Source: a virus. Taken from it: DNA of 25,172 nucleotides. Positions 20,001 to 24,050 of this stretch are shown here, piece after piece. The DNA lies in IMG/VR virus record IMGVR_UViG_3300026077_000026, positions 1 through 25,172 of that record. One strand, given 5' to 3'. The notes under the pieces were generated by a model, which saw only the letters and a list, made by a program, of their open reading frames with translations, had not been told where the DNA came from and did not search any database. The first letter of the stretch is position 1, and every line of letters starts with the position of its first letter. Both the position numbers and the translations under genes were made by a program.

Positions 20001-20619
20001 CTGTTCCTTTTGATTGATATAATGATTTTGAATTTTTAATAAAATTACTTACATCTAAGTTATTAACAAATTTTACGTTTTCTAAACCAGGTGTGAGTAG
20101 TTTTTTTGTTTTTTTATAAAATTCCTTTAAAAATAAAGCACTTAAATTAACTACAGTTGAATCATTTTCATGATTTATCGCCGATGTATCCGAAAATACT
20201 AGTTCTGATGGATTATTTTCTGCATGATAAGTTGTTATACCACTAAAACCACGAATACAACCAGTAAAACTATTTGTAGTAATACCAGTATATGTTATAA
20301 CTTCATCTTCAATCTTAAAAAGACCAAATTCTTTTGGAAAACCTTTTGTAGTGCTAACTTCTACAGTTGTAGCAGTGGTTGTAATACCACTTGTTAATTT
20401 AGTTTCTCCAACAACTACTTCAGGTGTTAAATTATCTAATTTGATATATTGATCCAAATTATCAGTAAGGTCAATCGGACCTCCCTGATATTCTTGAGAG
20501 ATATAGTATTGTTTTAAAAAATCTACTGCCTTTGGACTTTCAGATATTAAAAACTCAGGTATTTGATTTTCAATTATCTGTTGGACTTTGACTCTTTTAT
20601 CAATTCCAGTGGTTATCAT
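8008..20619 (-). CDS. Giant (4203 aa) gp7-like baseplate wedge protein with massive repeat insertions and a YHYH domain
   Basis: One uninterrupted frame of 4203 residues fills half the window. Its start lies one base after the gp6 stop, with an AGAGGA ribosome binding site formed by the last gp6 codons, so the two are probably translationally coupled. It occupies the gp7 position between gp6 and gp8. Residues 1-300 resemble part of the T4 gp7 C-terminal domain: SKGTEESFRILFNVLYNE (about 201-218) parallels T4 STKGIEASYKFLFKVLYNE, and LVGQTI follows in both. The next gp7-like element, YYQNLSYSVKSS...VNRLLHTTGLKNFADVGL, appears only near 2428-2470. Between them are beta-rich repeats: glycine-tyrosine modules near 749, 949, 1100, 1144, 1183 and 1434, HGF-TGD-type modules near 615, 842 and 975, and a YHYH-type domain (1257-1363). 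After 2470 come further modules, NGVIQ segments (about 3055, 3240, 3760) and a distinct C-terminus (4150-4203). It is Gly/Thr/Ser-rich with many GIGT-like tetrapeptides. No signal peptide or membrane segment is visible. Wedge assembly is inferred for the gp7-like parts; the inserted parts are probably surface-exposed, possibly binding sugars or fibres. Confidence 0.82.
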   Translation of the reverse strand: MITTGIDKRVKVQQIIENQIPEFLISESPKAVDFLKQYYISQEYQGGPIDLTDNLDQYIKLDNLTPEVVVGETKLTSGITTTATTVEVSTTKGFPKEFGLFKIEDEVITYTGITTNSFTGCIRGFSGITTYHAENNPSELVFSDTSAINHENDSTVVNLSALFLKEFYKKTKKLLTPGLENVKFVNNLDVSNFIKNSKSLYQSKGTEESFRILFNVLYNETPKILDLEQYLIKPSTAEYIRRETVLAEVLSGNPIHLVGQTIIKSTDTATRASISEVEPLTRKGKVYYKIGLFVGFNDVDLIEGTFNVTPKSKVIGNVSAGSSVITVDSTVGFGATGTLVCGVSTNIYYSDKSVNQFLGCENIVGIITTTDDIRSSEYYYGYENGDLTKEVKLRLTGVLSKFVPTSDIRLLTQGENITVRNVGEKILNPSENKTKKEIFANSWIYNTSSRFIVKNIFGANIVLFTRDIDKSSLKIGDNIEVLFRNEEEVVATGTVGNINKDTSTISLNNLTLLSNITVLPAPNREYDLRRVINRVSSTKTDVDFGQNILTSDITNVYNDMDENFYVASNSLPSYQITTELPKSIIPEAVAGIQLPNSGYNPNTLKYSIISFPNPVPFITGDEIFYTAQGTVLPNLPQGSYFVEVLSNGNQIRLYRSRSFIPIADFVEFEALQAGSGTHTFSLVGILDQEIAAQKLFKKFPLNPNLTNSTSVKTTPGSTGILINGVEIKNYKSDDKIFSGPLENITLLNGGSNYDTINPPEITLSSPGIGNTTALIRPVIDGSITKIQVDPQNFGIHRVLSATIEGGNGTGSILEPVLAERKREISFDARLLSESGGVDNVDETITFQDSHNIVSGQTLIYDRNNNPPLGIGTVGNDAGTSVVGVGTTTLVNTATYYPLVVNPRTIKLFQTLEDYNAGINTVGFTTTNKIGVHKFKLFSNEKTLKDIRVLDGGSGYENRQVFVKPVGINTITNVIHFDNHGFNNGDKIVYSTAVGIGSTLPTTITGLTTSTGITTTSNFYQVLKLNSNSFRLANAGLGGTITSEFERNDFIKFSNQGTGFQVFKYPDIKLNLKYELANTNVGVITATPVVRGSIKDILLYDKGTGYGSDILNLEKSISVTVKTGKDAELKPIVTDGKVTFVEIQAKGREYSSAPDLEVVGIGTGLGAKLRAVVRDGKIEEVIIQEGGLQYQQDKIDIKVIPPGSGCKLEASIRGLTVNTFARYGNEALIETNNKLQYSIVGYSTQIGNNTFGDTGNGHSPIIGWAYDGNPIYGPYGYSDSQDENSDVKILTSGYILNPNNVVNRPNQFSNGFFVEDYSFTNAGDLDQHNGRYGRTPEYPNGIYAYFVGINSNSQLPVFPYFIGDTYRTDPSTENFNINQSTFDFDNSNLIRNSYPYKVSDPFADNDFIVESNEITSQSSIVESTTSGSIDSIQIINDGDDYEVGDSAIFDNTNTNGGGLSVSVNSVLGKKIESINTTVDTFDAVFVWRDPTHVAAYIGTAPSLNAHDNVVISGLSTTAIKGLVGSHKIGINTAQTIIYQEVPNVATTGIVTDIYVTNIPEHISVGSTIGIGTEVLSVLNTFNQNNVIRVKRGVSSGVHTVSTPISLIPSFFNIPLRTKVFDSTINDKVYFNPHESVGVGTVVGLGSTATSTLGDLISVVSTPTRSIRLPNHSFKTNQKVTLTKPSVGYALTVSKDDGVTTFNIPESGNNQDVFVIRKSKDYIGIVTQVGLTTTSDGLSFVGDTTVGSSSFEYFFESNFDQITGTLQRIDAVVSVSTAHGLVDSDVVKLSVNPNQSVGIGTSTKIDLRFDSDTHNLLVNPFTIASSGVTTSTNNFNSTTHNLNTGDKVQYISTSVTEGLTNQESYYVFKVDDNNFKLGETYNDVTSNPANIIELSSTGGVTGSKHEFSLVNPPISVLRDNNLVFGVGHSSLLGYELNIYHDVDYKNQFVSVGNTNNLQVIGVGTVGVTSTATVALNYNSDNPLNLYYNIKKSGFISTSDTDVVNYNKIHYLDSDYDGEYSIFNVPPVVGASYTSFSISIPKVPENLSYTSADTSVFKYSTKSPRAKGPIDRVNIDFGGVGYDSLPSFVSVASTQGTNATLLPDSTNINRVDDIRILNPGFEYSSDPTLKPEAFVSPVVSVINSDTITNIEIIDGGKNYTTIPQLKIINPITGVEDESGAIIGANLASNSLSGVRIVVPPKGLQSITHEIFAINNDNGSTVSKLVYDAAVGIVTCTLVTPVLGFSNPPFAVNEEIYVEGLQKFGDTGTGFNSADNGFKFFKITAVNNTNPATVSFDISKFTSNAGIAKTIQNSYGSLISRNDYPQFKVTQGISKFSVGEKLLAFVGTSYIPVDLKVSVSTNEFIKVVEETPGAFDLVAGQLIKGFVSGNIATINTISKNSGRFDISYSLRQNKGWNDNIGKLSQDYQVIPDNDYYQNLSYSVKSSVTYETLVSSVNRLLHTTGLKNFADVGLTSTTSAGITTSSFADVLALDFIEQKRVDTINNFDFALDIDAVDGKSKFLKLKNTKLSPYIECKTNRVLEVDDIAALFKNTNTTLTQFLDLSINTRYATFLIQIRDPNTGNTQISDIILFKDSSHIFTAERAKIHTTPSELGAIIGEMDTSSNVSLKFTPDDPENNDYDLKILKTSFNTNLTGIGTQSIGFVNLSGINTTVATATTSTIITTNINNTDAFFATVEINDLATDEVNFVDLYLTHDGSSSYISEFYADSEIGAVSNFIGTFTSEINSNILSLNFENDQPNEVLVRSRIIGIGTTAAGIGTYRFKLSGQLDGTEKTNKFESNFTNVSTASTIATFLENQISTLKGFVRVSSGSTSALHQVLVSHDSSDSHIIQYPFLSIGSTSGIGTFSSTLVGNDLNLNFHPDPLYTGGTNSVQVQTFTEAFYTESDLLNIPPDLQYGTVTESLSVAQYDALNGSRSNKTSFVLQNDSTPIFQKQFNPADNSTLDTSTGIFTIKDHFFETGERLIYVPGSTFEGISVSGITTAGGTLGSEVYAIRLTKDTFKISKSRPDALADISVTFTGTGSGNAHEFEMFKKNEKALISIDGVIQSPIAFTPITTDLEYNITNTQTTFSVTGISSIQSNDIVKVNDEFMKIINVGLGTTSVGPISNTGSVNVLVVERGAIGSAATNHNSGATTRLFSGGYNIVDSTLHLTDAPKGDANAAQKTQANLNPVRSTFNGRVYLRQDYSKNTIFDDISGGFTGIAATHPLRVGGASTSGIQTGSSILLLNGIFQTPSTFNNLGNNYEFAESGGASNVIFTGITSSNGQKIVSDTDVNQNQLPRGGVIVSLGSTGGLGVANLAPAKVKATTNGSGAIVGIVGLSTTGSSFGISTASFNHLTGQLEITTSSNHGFRNINEFVRLDGMTFNPSLTIPNDRDFSVTGILSATTFTTDIGVESQSRAYVGNGTVFEYLADLTFGSGYRNPVSVAVTDLSGNGASADITAEVVSNTHVFVSASTNAVTVTGGSPLTPTGATYDPATGDLVITKASHGLTTSDTVGLATNSFVFRCAQDNFSTDHSYPRSGPTPSSAGGDPAHNATLAITSKTTNTFTVNVGITNTGTGGALKFNINNAGTGYTQPQIQVSAPSYENLPIVGVSRRGIGSTTDTGTGVTVDIEVGAANTSVGIGSTSYEVVNFKLNNNGYNFKLGDVFKPVGLVTDRFLNTSSLINDFELTVTEVFNDQYSSWNFGEFDFIDSIKDLQDGQRVRFPIVYNASLLSFEVDPDNPDSSLIDLDALLLIFINGVIQEPGKSYTFDGGSSFEFVQAPDPNDIIDIFFYKGTTGVDSIQVSAGASIAPTIKTGDVVQLNKIGVTTSQDPRTIFNILASDEVETNLYTGLGVNETTYKPFNWIKQKTDKKVNGEIVSKSRDSIESQVYPTAKIIDDVATTDNELFVDNAKFFNYEEDFSSLVIGSVGGLIVGSTNPVAAGFTAVVSVAGTISSLAITNGGSGYVGSTTSISISAPHAIGVGIGTTATATASITNGVITGTTITNPGFGYTHLAVPQVLAPLPNAVKEEIDTITTVQGFDGAITGIGVTGGIGHPTALKFNISADLTNNPNSVVTDLKVGYPIYIFGTQVGHGVTSVVSDNSTVVATGTTCVDNIYFINAFNSGVGIITCNIMTGVNTTGIETSGSTIGGFSWGRFSGFTRGSNPVSIGVTGLTIDSGLTTYPSIQRRDFGLRDNGSLRKDLG
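8011..8175 (-). other. C-terminal signature segment of the giant protein
   Basis: The last ~54 residues (about 4150-4203) differ from the preceding Gly/Thr repeats. They contain SWGRFSGFTR, a short hydrophobic stretch ending in GLTTYPSIQRR, and the charged tail DFGLRDNGSLRKDLG. This ending is familiar to me from large structural proteins of marine T4-like phages, though I cannot name a domain. It is a candidate anchoring or assembly tail. Confidence 0.45.
13210..13345 (-). other. Second gp7-like core element within the giant protein
   Basis: Residues about 2426-2470 contain DYYQNLSYSVKSS followed by a short helix-like stretch and VNRLLHTTGLKNFADVGL. This parallels the T4 gp7 segment with SYYVMKIKSNLPSS...VIRFVHPVGFGFIAI, both in motif order and in the tyrosine/basic/HxxG spacing. 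In T4 it lies roughly 100 residues after the VLYNE element; here the separation is about 2200 residues. The comparison is from memory and by eye. Confidence 0.5.
16531..16851 (-). other. YHYH-type domain inside the giant protein
   Basis: Residues 1257-1363 contain the hallmarks of the YHYH domain family: HSPIIGWAYDGNPIYGPYGY, then a DLDQHNGR element, TPEYPNGIYAYF, and PVFPYFIGD. The Y-H-Y-H stretch that names the family is Y-A-Y-F here, so both histidines are absent. The family occurs in secreted bacterial proteins and in structural proteins of marine phages; its biochemical activity is not established. The domain sits inside the long insertion that separates the two gp7-like elements. Confidence 0.75.
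19733..20619 (-). other. gp7-like N-terminal core element of the giant protein
   Basis: Residues 1-296 begin MITTGIDKRVKVQQIIENQ, continue with a helix-rich segment (LKQYYISQEYQGGPIDLTDN), then LFLKEFYKKTKKLLTPGLEN, SKGTEESFRILFNVLYNE, LVGQTI and a GKVYYKIGLFVGF strand. Order and motifs follow the T4 gp7 region that runs from FCEAYIQYLSDGYGTQ to LQWTVTIHNLLGRLIAGQ. A small inserted module (about 85-140, VITYTG...GCIRGFSGITTYH) interrupts it. In T4 this region is in the C-terminal third of gp7; here it forms the N-terminus. Confidence 0.6.
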
Positions 20620-20620
20620 A

Positions 20621-20628
20621 TTATCCTC
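20621..20628 (-). promoter_or_regulatory. Ribosome binding site of the giant gene, inside the gp6 end
   Basis: The last codons of gp6 read AGA GGA TAA, followed by T and the ATG of the giant gene. AGAGGA is a good Shine-Dalgarno match five bases upstream of that ATG, so it decides the start and couples translation of gp6 and the giant protein. Confidence 0.7.
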
Positions 20629-22558
20629 TTACCAGTGCTCCATTTGCATAACTTGATGTAACCTTGTATCCGACACCAGATATCTGTTGACCAGATGTAA
20701 TTGTGTCCTTAACCATATTTATGGCACTATCTCCAACAGCAAAACTGAGATACAAGTCTTTTAAACCAATGACATCATTTGACTCAGGAAATGCTTGAAT
20801 TTCAATAATATTGTTTGGTTTTTGTGTTGAAGTTATATTAACAGTGGATATAATCACTTCACCTTTGGCATAATCAACCACACCAGCAGAAGCAACAACC
20901 AACTGACCTTGTGATAATTCATTATCACCTTTTACAATAGCTAATATACCCTTTTCACTTCCATCTAATGACCCATCACTATTCTTATTTGGTATATCAG
21001 TAAAGTATAAAGTATCAGTTTGACCTTGAATAGTAAAACCAGTACTCTTTATGTTTTTACCCTCTGCGTTGATGTGAAATTTGTTACCATAACATAGTTC
21101 ATACTGAGCAAATTGATTTACTAGGGTTTTAAGATTTCTTCTAATTCTTACTCTGGTTATATTTGATGTAATTGCATCGTCTATATTGTCAATTACATTT
21201 AACATTTTACTATATTTGAATCTACCACCAAATTTATTAATATCAGTGGATGAACCATAGGTTAAAAGACCATTTGTAATGTTTGTCTTTAATTCAGATA
21301 CAGAAGTCACTTTAGACTCATCGTAATATACAAATGAATCTAATTCAACATATAGTAATTTAAGGTCAAGTATTTTTTGGTTAATTCCAGCAAGAGTATA
21401 TCCCTTTAGATTTGATAATATTGATTGTTTGTCAAAGTCGGATACAAACTCACCATTTTTTGGTTTAATTGTTATAAAAACAGTTCCGAACTCTGGTGGA
21501 TCTAGATCCTCACCACCAACTACAGAAACTGATTCAGTATTTGAATATATTTGTTGTATTACAGACTCATAATCTCTTGCTGTAACTGCTCTATACTGTG
21601 ATGAATAGAGTCTAGGTGCAAAATACTTAATGGAGTCAATTGACTCAATATTACCCCCATTAGCTGCCGCTGAGACAGTTGTGATAGTTGGTGTTACTGA
21701 CGTTAAAGCAATTTGATTTGATGAAGTTAATGTACTACCTGCATATGAAAAAACAGCAGGACCATTGCCTTCAGTTCCATCTGTTACAATATAAGAAACA
21801 GTGATAATAGCATCATTTTCTAATTTTTTACCAAAAACACCATCACCAAATAACAATTCATATCTTTCATCAGTTATTTCTTGAATCAAATATGTTTCTG
21901 ATATGTCAGTTATGTTTAATATATTGTCTACTTTGCGATATTCTTTTCCTAACCCAGTATCAGCAGCACCTTTTACATATACTTTAATGGTTGAGGTGTC
22001 AATAAATGAATTTTCTAATATAAATCTCTGATCAAGTGATCCATCTACTGTAAAACTTTTAGATAGGTACGTTCCCTGATATACAACTATCTCATTGTAT
22101 GATGCAGTGCTACTTATTATATTACCGTTTGCATCAAAAGTTTGATTTGTTGTAGTTGTAATGCTTTCTGGTATTGAAAATACATATGAACTATCCTTTG
22201 ATGTCCCTACACAGACTAAACCTGCCTGTAATGTAAGAGTTGGAGTATTTCCAGATGTTGTAATATCAAAAGATACTGTTGCTTGTGCTGCAGTCCTTGA
22301 TCTTGGCACATATCCAACATTTCTTGCAAGGGAAACTACATTTTCACGCAACGTAGCAGAGTCTAAGAAAGACTCATTTACAATCATATTGGAATTAAAT
22401 GCTGTAATATACGTATTATATGCTAAAGTGTCAATTAAAACCGAAAAATTAGACCCTTCAAAGTCAAAATCAGTAAAATCTGAGTTTGCACGGAGATAAT
22501 CCTTGATAGAGGTCTTAATTTGGTCGAAATCGAGGTTTGTAAACTTAGTAAAAGGCAT
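20621..22558 (-). CDS. 6: Baseplate wedge protein gp6
   Basis: At 645 residues this is close to the 660 residues of T4 gp6, the wedge protein that forms the inner dodecameric ring joining the six wedges around the hub. The N-terminus (about 8-98) shows the family pattern: YLRANSDFTDFDFEGSN, LAYNTYITAFNSNM, ESFLDSATLRENVVSLARN and VGYVPRSRTAAQ. Further along, LLFGDGVFG with a TDGTEGNGPAVFSYA segment (about 235-275) and YRAVTARDYESV...VFITIKPKNGEFVS (about 325-380) match T4 gp6 segments in order. The ATG at 22558 directly follows the gp25 stop (TAA then ATG, no gap), which fits translational coupling. The gene ends one base before the giant gene. No insertion of the repeat modules found in gp7 and gp8 is visible. 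Confidence 0.97.
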   Translation of the reverse strand: MPFTKFTNLDFDQIKTSIKDYLRANSDFTDFDFEGSNFSVLIDTLAYNTYITAFNSNMIVNESFLDSATLRENVVSLARNVGYVPRSRTAAQATVSFDITTSGNTPTLTLQAGLVCVGTSKDSSYVFSIPESITTTTNQTFDANGNIISSTASYNEIVVYQGTYLSKSFTVDGSLDQRFILENSFIDTSTIKVYVKGAADTGLGKEYRKVDNILNITDISETYLIQEITDERYELLFGDGVFGKKLENDAIITVSYIVTDGTEGNGPAVFSYAGSTLTSSNQIALTSVTPTITTVSAAANGGNIESIDSIKYFAPRLYSSQYRAVTARDYESVIQQIYSNTESVSVVGGEDLDPPEFGTVFITIKPKNGEFVSDFDKQSILSNLKGYTLAGINQKILDLKLLYVELDSFVYYDESKVTSVSELKTNITNGLLTYGSSTDINKFGGRFKYSKMLNVIDNIDDAITSNITRVRIRRNLKTLVNQFAQYELCYGNKFHINAEGKNIKSTGFTIQGQTDTLYFTDIPNKNSDGSLDGSEKGILAIVKGDNELSQGQLVVASAGVVDYAKGEVIISTVNITSTQKPNNIIEIQAFPESNDVIGLKDLYLSFAVGDSAINMVKDTITSGQQISGVGYKVTSSYANGALVRG

Positions 22559-22960
22559 TTATCTTGTTGCTTCGAGCATGAATGTGAATTCTTGTAAAGG
22601 AGTATCCTGTCCAACAATAACAAAAAATACAAAAACCTCAAATTCGTTGGTATCTGGTCTTGGTATCACTTCAACAGATACATTATCTATTCTAGGTTCA
22701 AAATTTTCAAGAGTAATTTGAATTTGGTTCTGAATTGCCGACGCAGTACCAAAATCTACAAAGTCAAATAGGCTGTCACGAACCTCAGACCCTAATGCAG
22801 AGTTAAAAAACCTTTCAGTAGGGATAGTTTGTATTAAATTTCTTACAGACTTCTTAATTGCATTCTCATTTTTGAGAATTGTGAGGTCTTTTGTAACTGG
22901 ATGAGGGGTAAAAGACAAACTTATGTCCTTAAATCCTCTTGAAATTCGCCTTATTGCCAT
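22559..22960 (-). CDS. 25: Baseplate wedge protein gp25 (GPW/gp25 family)
   Basis: This 133-residue protein matches the GPW/gp25 family in length (T4 gp25 is 132 residues) and motifs. The marine T4-like start MAIRRISRGFKDISLSF is followed by HPVTKDLTILKNENAIKKSV, an IPTERFFNSALGSEV segment and the family hallmark NFEPRIDNVSVEVIP (about 86-100), ending QEFTFMLEATR. gp25 is a small wedge component with a lysozyme-like fold that forms part of the core bundle with gp6 and gp53 and is thought to help start sheath assembly. It is the first gene after a 54-base gap holding two late promoter boxes, so it probably heads the wedge transcript gp25-gp6-gp7-gp8. An AGGA sequence lies about 13 bases upstream of the ATG. 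Confidence 0.97.
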   Translation of the reverse strand: MAIRRISRGFKDISLSFTPHPVTKDLTILKNENAIKKSVRNLIQTIPTERFFNSALGSEVRDSLFDFVDFGTASAIQNQIQITLENFEPRIDNVSVEVIPRPDTNEFEVFVFFVIVGQDTPLQEFTFMLEATR

Positions 22961-22982
22961 ATAAACAAGAGTTTTCCTGTTT

Positions 22983-22990
22983 TATTTATG
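22983..22990 (-). promoter_or_regulatory. Late promoter box (CATAAATA) before gp25
   Basis: The minus strand reads CATAAATA, which differs from the T4 late consensus TATAAATA only in the first base and fits the NATAAATA form described for the cyanophage S-PM2. It ends 22 bases before the gp25 ATG, a distance that gives a short leader containing AGGA. It is probably the proximal start for the baseplate transcript. Confidence 0.6.
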
Positions 22991-23011
22991 ACACTTTTTT
23001 GTAAATGCTTT

Positions 23012-23019
23012 TATTTATC
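23012..23019 (-). promoter_or_regulatory. Second late promoter box (GATAAATA) overlapping an upstream stop codon
   Basis: The minus strand reads GATAAATA and includes the TAA stop of the 243-residue gene (23017-23015). It fits NATAAATA and lies 29 bases upstream of the CATAAATA box. It would give gp25 a leader of about 45 bases. It may be a tandem late start or chance in AT-rich DNA; the location in a gap supports it modestly. Confidence 0.4.
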
Positions 23020-23746
23020 CCAATTCTGGTTCAATATTGATTTCAACGTTGCCTGTTTTGGGTTCAAACGGTTTTCTTTCTTCTATTTTCTCTTCTTTAT
23101 TACGTTCTTTTGCTGTTTTCCAGAAATAATTCTCTTCTGAACCCAATCCATCACGGTCATGACCGTTTTCTACTTGATAATATACGGTTGAAACCTTAAA
23201 ATCGGGCACTTTTGGTGTTTCTGGTGTAATACTGTTGTCATATATACGCATTCTATTGTTTGGATAGAGACAAAACTGCCCGTTATCCAATTCTAAGAGG
23301 TTATGTGACTTATGTTCGGCAGGTTGTTCGCTTGTTGAGTAGTCAATTGCATCAACACTTTCGTGATAATTGTCTAAAGTACATATATAAGTGCCTGTTT
23401 GGTTGCCAAAGTCTCTTGTCATCACTTCAAAATGCATTGAACCGATAAATTGCTTCTGAACTGCAACAACTCCATAGTCCATACAGTTCCAAAACTGCAA
23501 ATTATGCAGTGTCATGTCAGGTGTAGGAGTCTCTGGGTCGGTTGTAAACGCAGAAATCGGCAATTTATCAAACATTGCAGCATATTCTGGTAAATAAGTT
23601 TCAAAATAAAAGGCACGACCAGGTATACTCTTTGCAGATACCCAGACTCCTTTTACAAATTCACCATGTCCGCTCTTATGATCGGTCAAATACTCTTTTC
23701 TTACCCATACTTCATAGGAGGGTAGATTCGCAATCAATGTAGACAT
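23015..23746 (-). CDS. Conserved-looking phage protein of unknown function (243 aa)
   Basis: I do not recognise a domain. The protein starts MSTLIANLPSYEVWVRKEYL and is soluble, with no signal peptide or membrane segment. Residues 1-130 are rich in aromatic residues (FYFETYLPEYAAMF, FWNCMDYG), while the last ~50 residues are highly charged and polar (ERNKEEKIEERKPFEPK). The segment with LLELDNGQFCLYPNNRM (about 150-166) is the most motif-like part and suggests a beta-sheet core. An AAGGA ribosome binding site is seven bases before the ATG, and the ATG directly abuts the stop of the preceding 45-residue gene, so it is a real gene in an operon. Position immediately before gp25 hints at a virion or assembly role, but that is a guess from location. 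The general look is that of a family shared among marine T4-like phages. Confidence 0.85.
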   Translation of the reverse strand: MSTLIANLPSYEVWVRKEYLTDHKSGHGEFVKGVWVSAKSIPGRAFYFETYLPEYAAMFDKLPISAFTTDPETPTPDMTLHNLQFWNCMDYGVVAVQKQFIGSMHFEVMTRDFGNQTGTYICTLDNYHESVDAIDYSTSEQPAEHKSHNLLELDNGQFCLYPNNRMRIYDNSITPETPKVPDFKVSTVYYQVENGHDRDGLGSEENYFWKTAKERNKEEKIEERKPFEPKTGNVEINIEPELG

Positions 23747-23884
23747 CTATTTTCCTTGCCCTCTAGGTCTTTTACGAGCCGAGTTACGGGGTGTAGCCGA
23801 GTATTTTGTATGTTTTCCTTGTCCTTGCCGAGTTTTTTTCGGATGAGATTCGATTGAATTGCCTGTGTTAAACGTTTTCGCCAT
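23747..23884 (-). CDS. Small, very basic phage protein (45 aa)
   Basis: The frame is open from 23950, but the better start is the internal ATG at 23884, giving MAKTFNTGNSIESHPKKTRQ and onward. The upstream extension overlaps the preceding gene by over 80 bases and looks like out-of-frame noise. The 45 residues include 12 Lys/Arg and a single acidic residue, with repeats of a basic-x-G-Q-G-K kind (RQGQGK, RGQGK at the end). Low hydrophobicity and high charge suggest a nucleic-acid-binding or disordered protein. Similar short basic proteins starting MAKTF are, as I recall, common in marine T4-like phages without known function. It overlaps the end of the 60-residue gene by 17 bases and directly abuts the 243-residue gene. 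Confidence 0.75.
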   Translation of the reverse strand: MAKTFNTGNSIESHPKKTRQGQGKHTKYSATPRNSARKRPRGQGK

Positions 23885-24050
23885 TTTCTGTTTCTGTGTA
23901 AGAAGTGTCAAGTTCGAGCGGATGCGGTGTACCATTTGCAAAGAACTCATCCGCTAAGTCCTGCATCTTTTCAAAGTACTCCTCTTCTGTAAGACCTTCA
24001 AATAAGGTCTCACCTTTATAAGAGATACTATATAACTCTGGTTTTTTCAT
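23868..24050 (-). CDS. Small acidic phage protein of unknown function (60 aa)
   Basis: This 60-residue protein starts MKKPELYSISYKGETLFEGL, followed by an acidic helix (TEEEYFEKMQDLADEFFANG) and a polar tail. The layout (short beta strands, then a helix containing paired acidic and aromatic residues, then GTPHP) recurs in small proteins of marine T4-like phages in my recollection, but no function is known to me. A weak purine-rich site (AGTAGGAC) precedes the ATG, which lies inside the last codons of the glycosyltransferase-like gene (23-base overlap). Translational coupling is likely. Confidence 0.82.
   Translation of the reverse strand: MKKPELYSISYKGETLFEGLTEEEYFEKMQDLADEFFANGTPHPLELDTSYTETENGENV

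Noticed and set aside
8008-20619. CRISPR array or DNA direct repeats, suggested by recurring words in the plus strand
   Set aside because: The words are irregularly spaced and in frame with Gly/Thr-rich protein repeats; they are coding repeats, not a regular repeat-spacer array.
22435-22641. Minus-strand frame of 68 residues across the gp25/gp6 junction
   Set aside because: Overlaps two well-identified genes in another frame and has no ribosome binding site or recognisable content.
22961-23014. Possible terminator hairpin in the gap before gp25
   Set aside because: T-runs exist, but I see no stable GC-containing stem ahead of them on either strand.
23885-23950. N-terminal extension of the 45-residue basic protein to an upstream ATG
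   Set aside because: The extra 22 residues lie over the end of the 60-residue gene, and the internal start MAKTF fits the compact pattern of neighbouring junctions.
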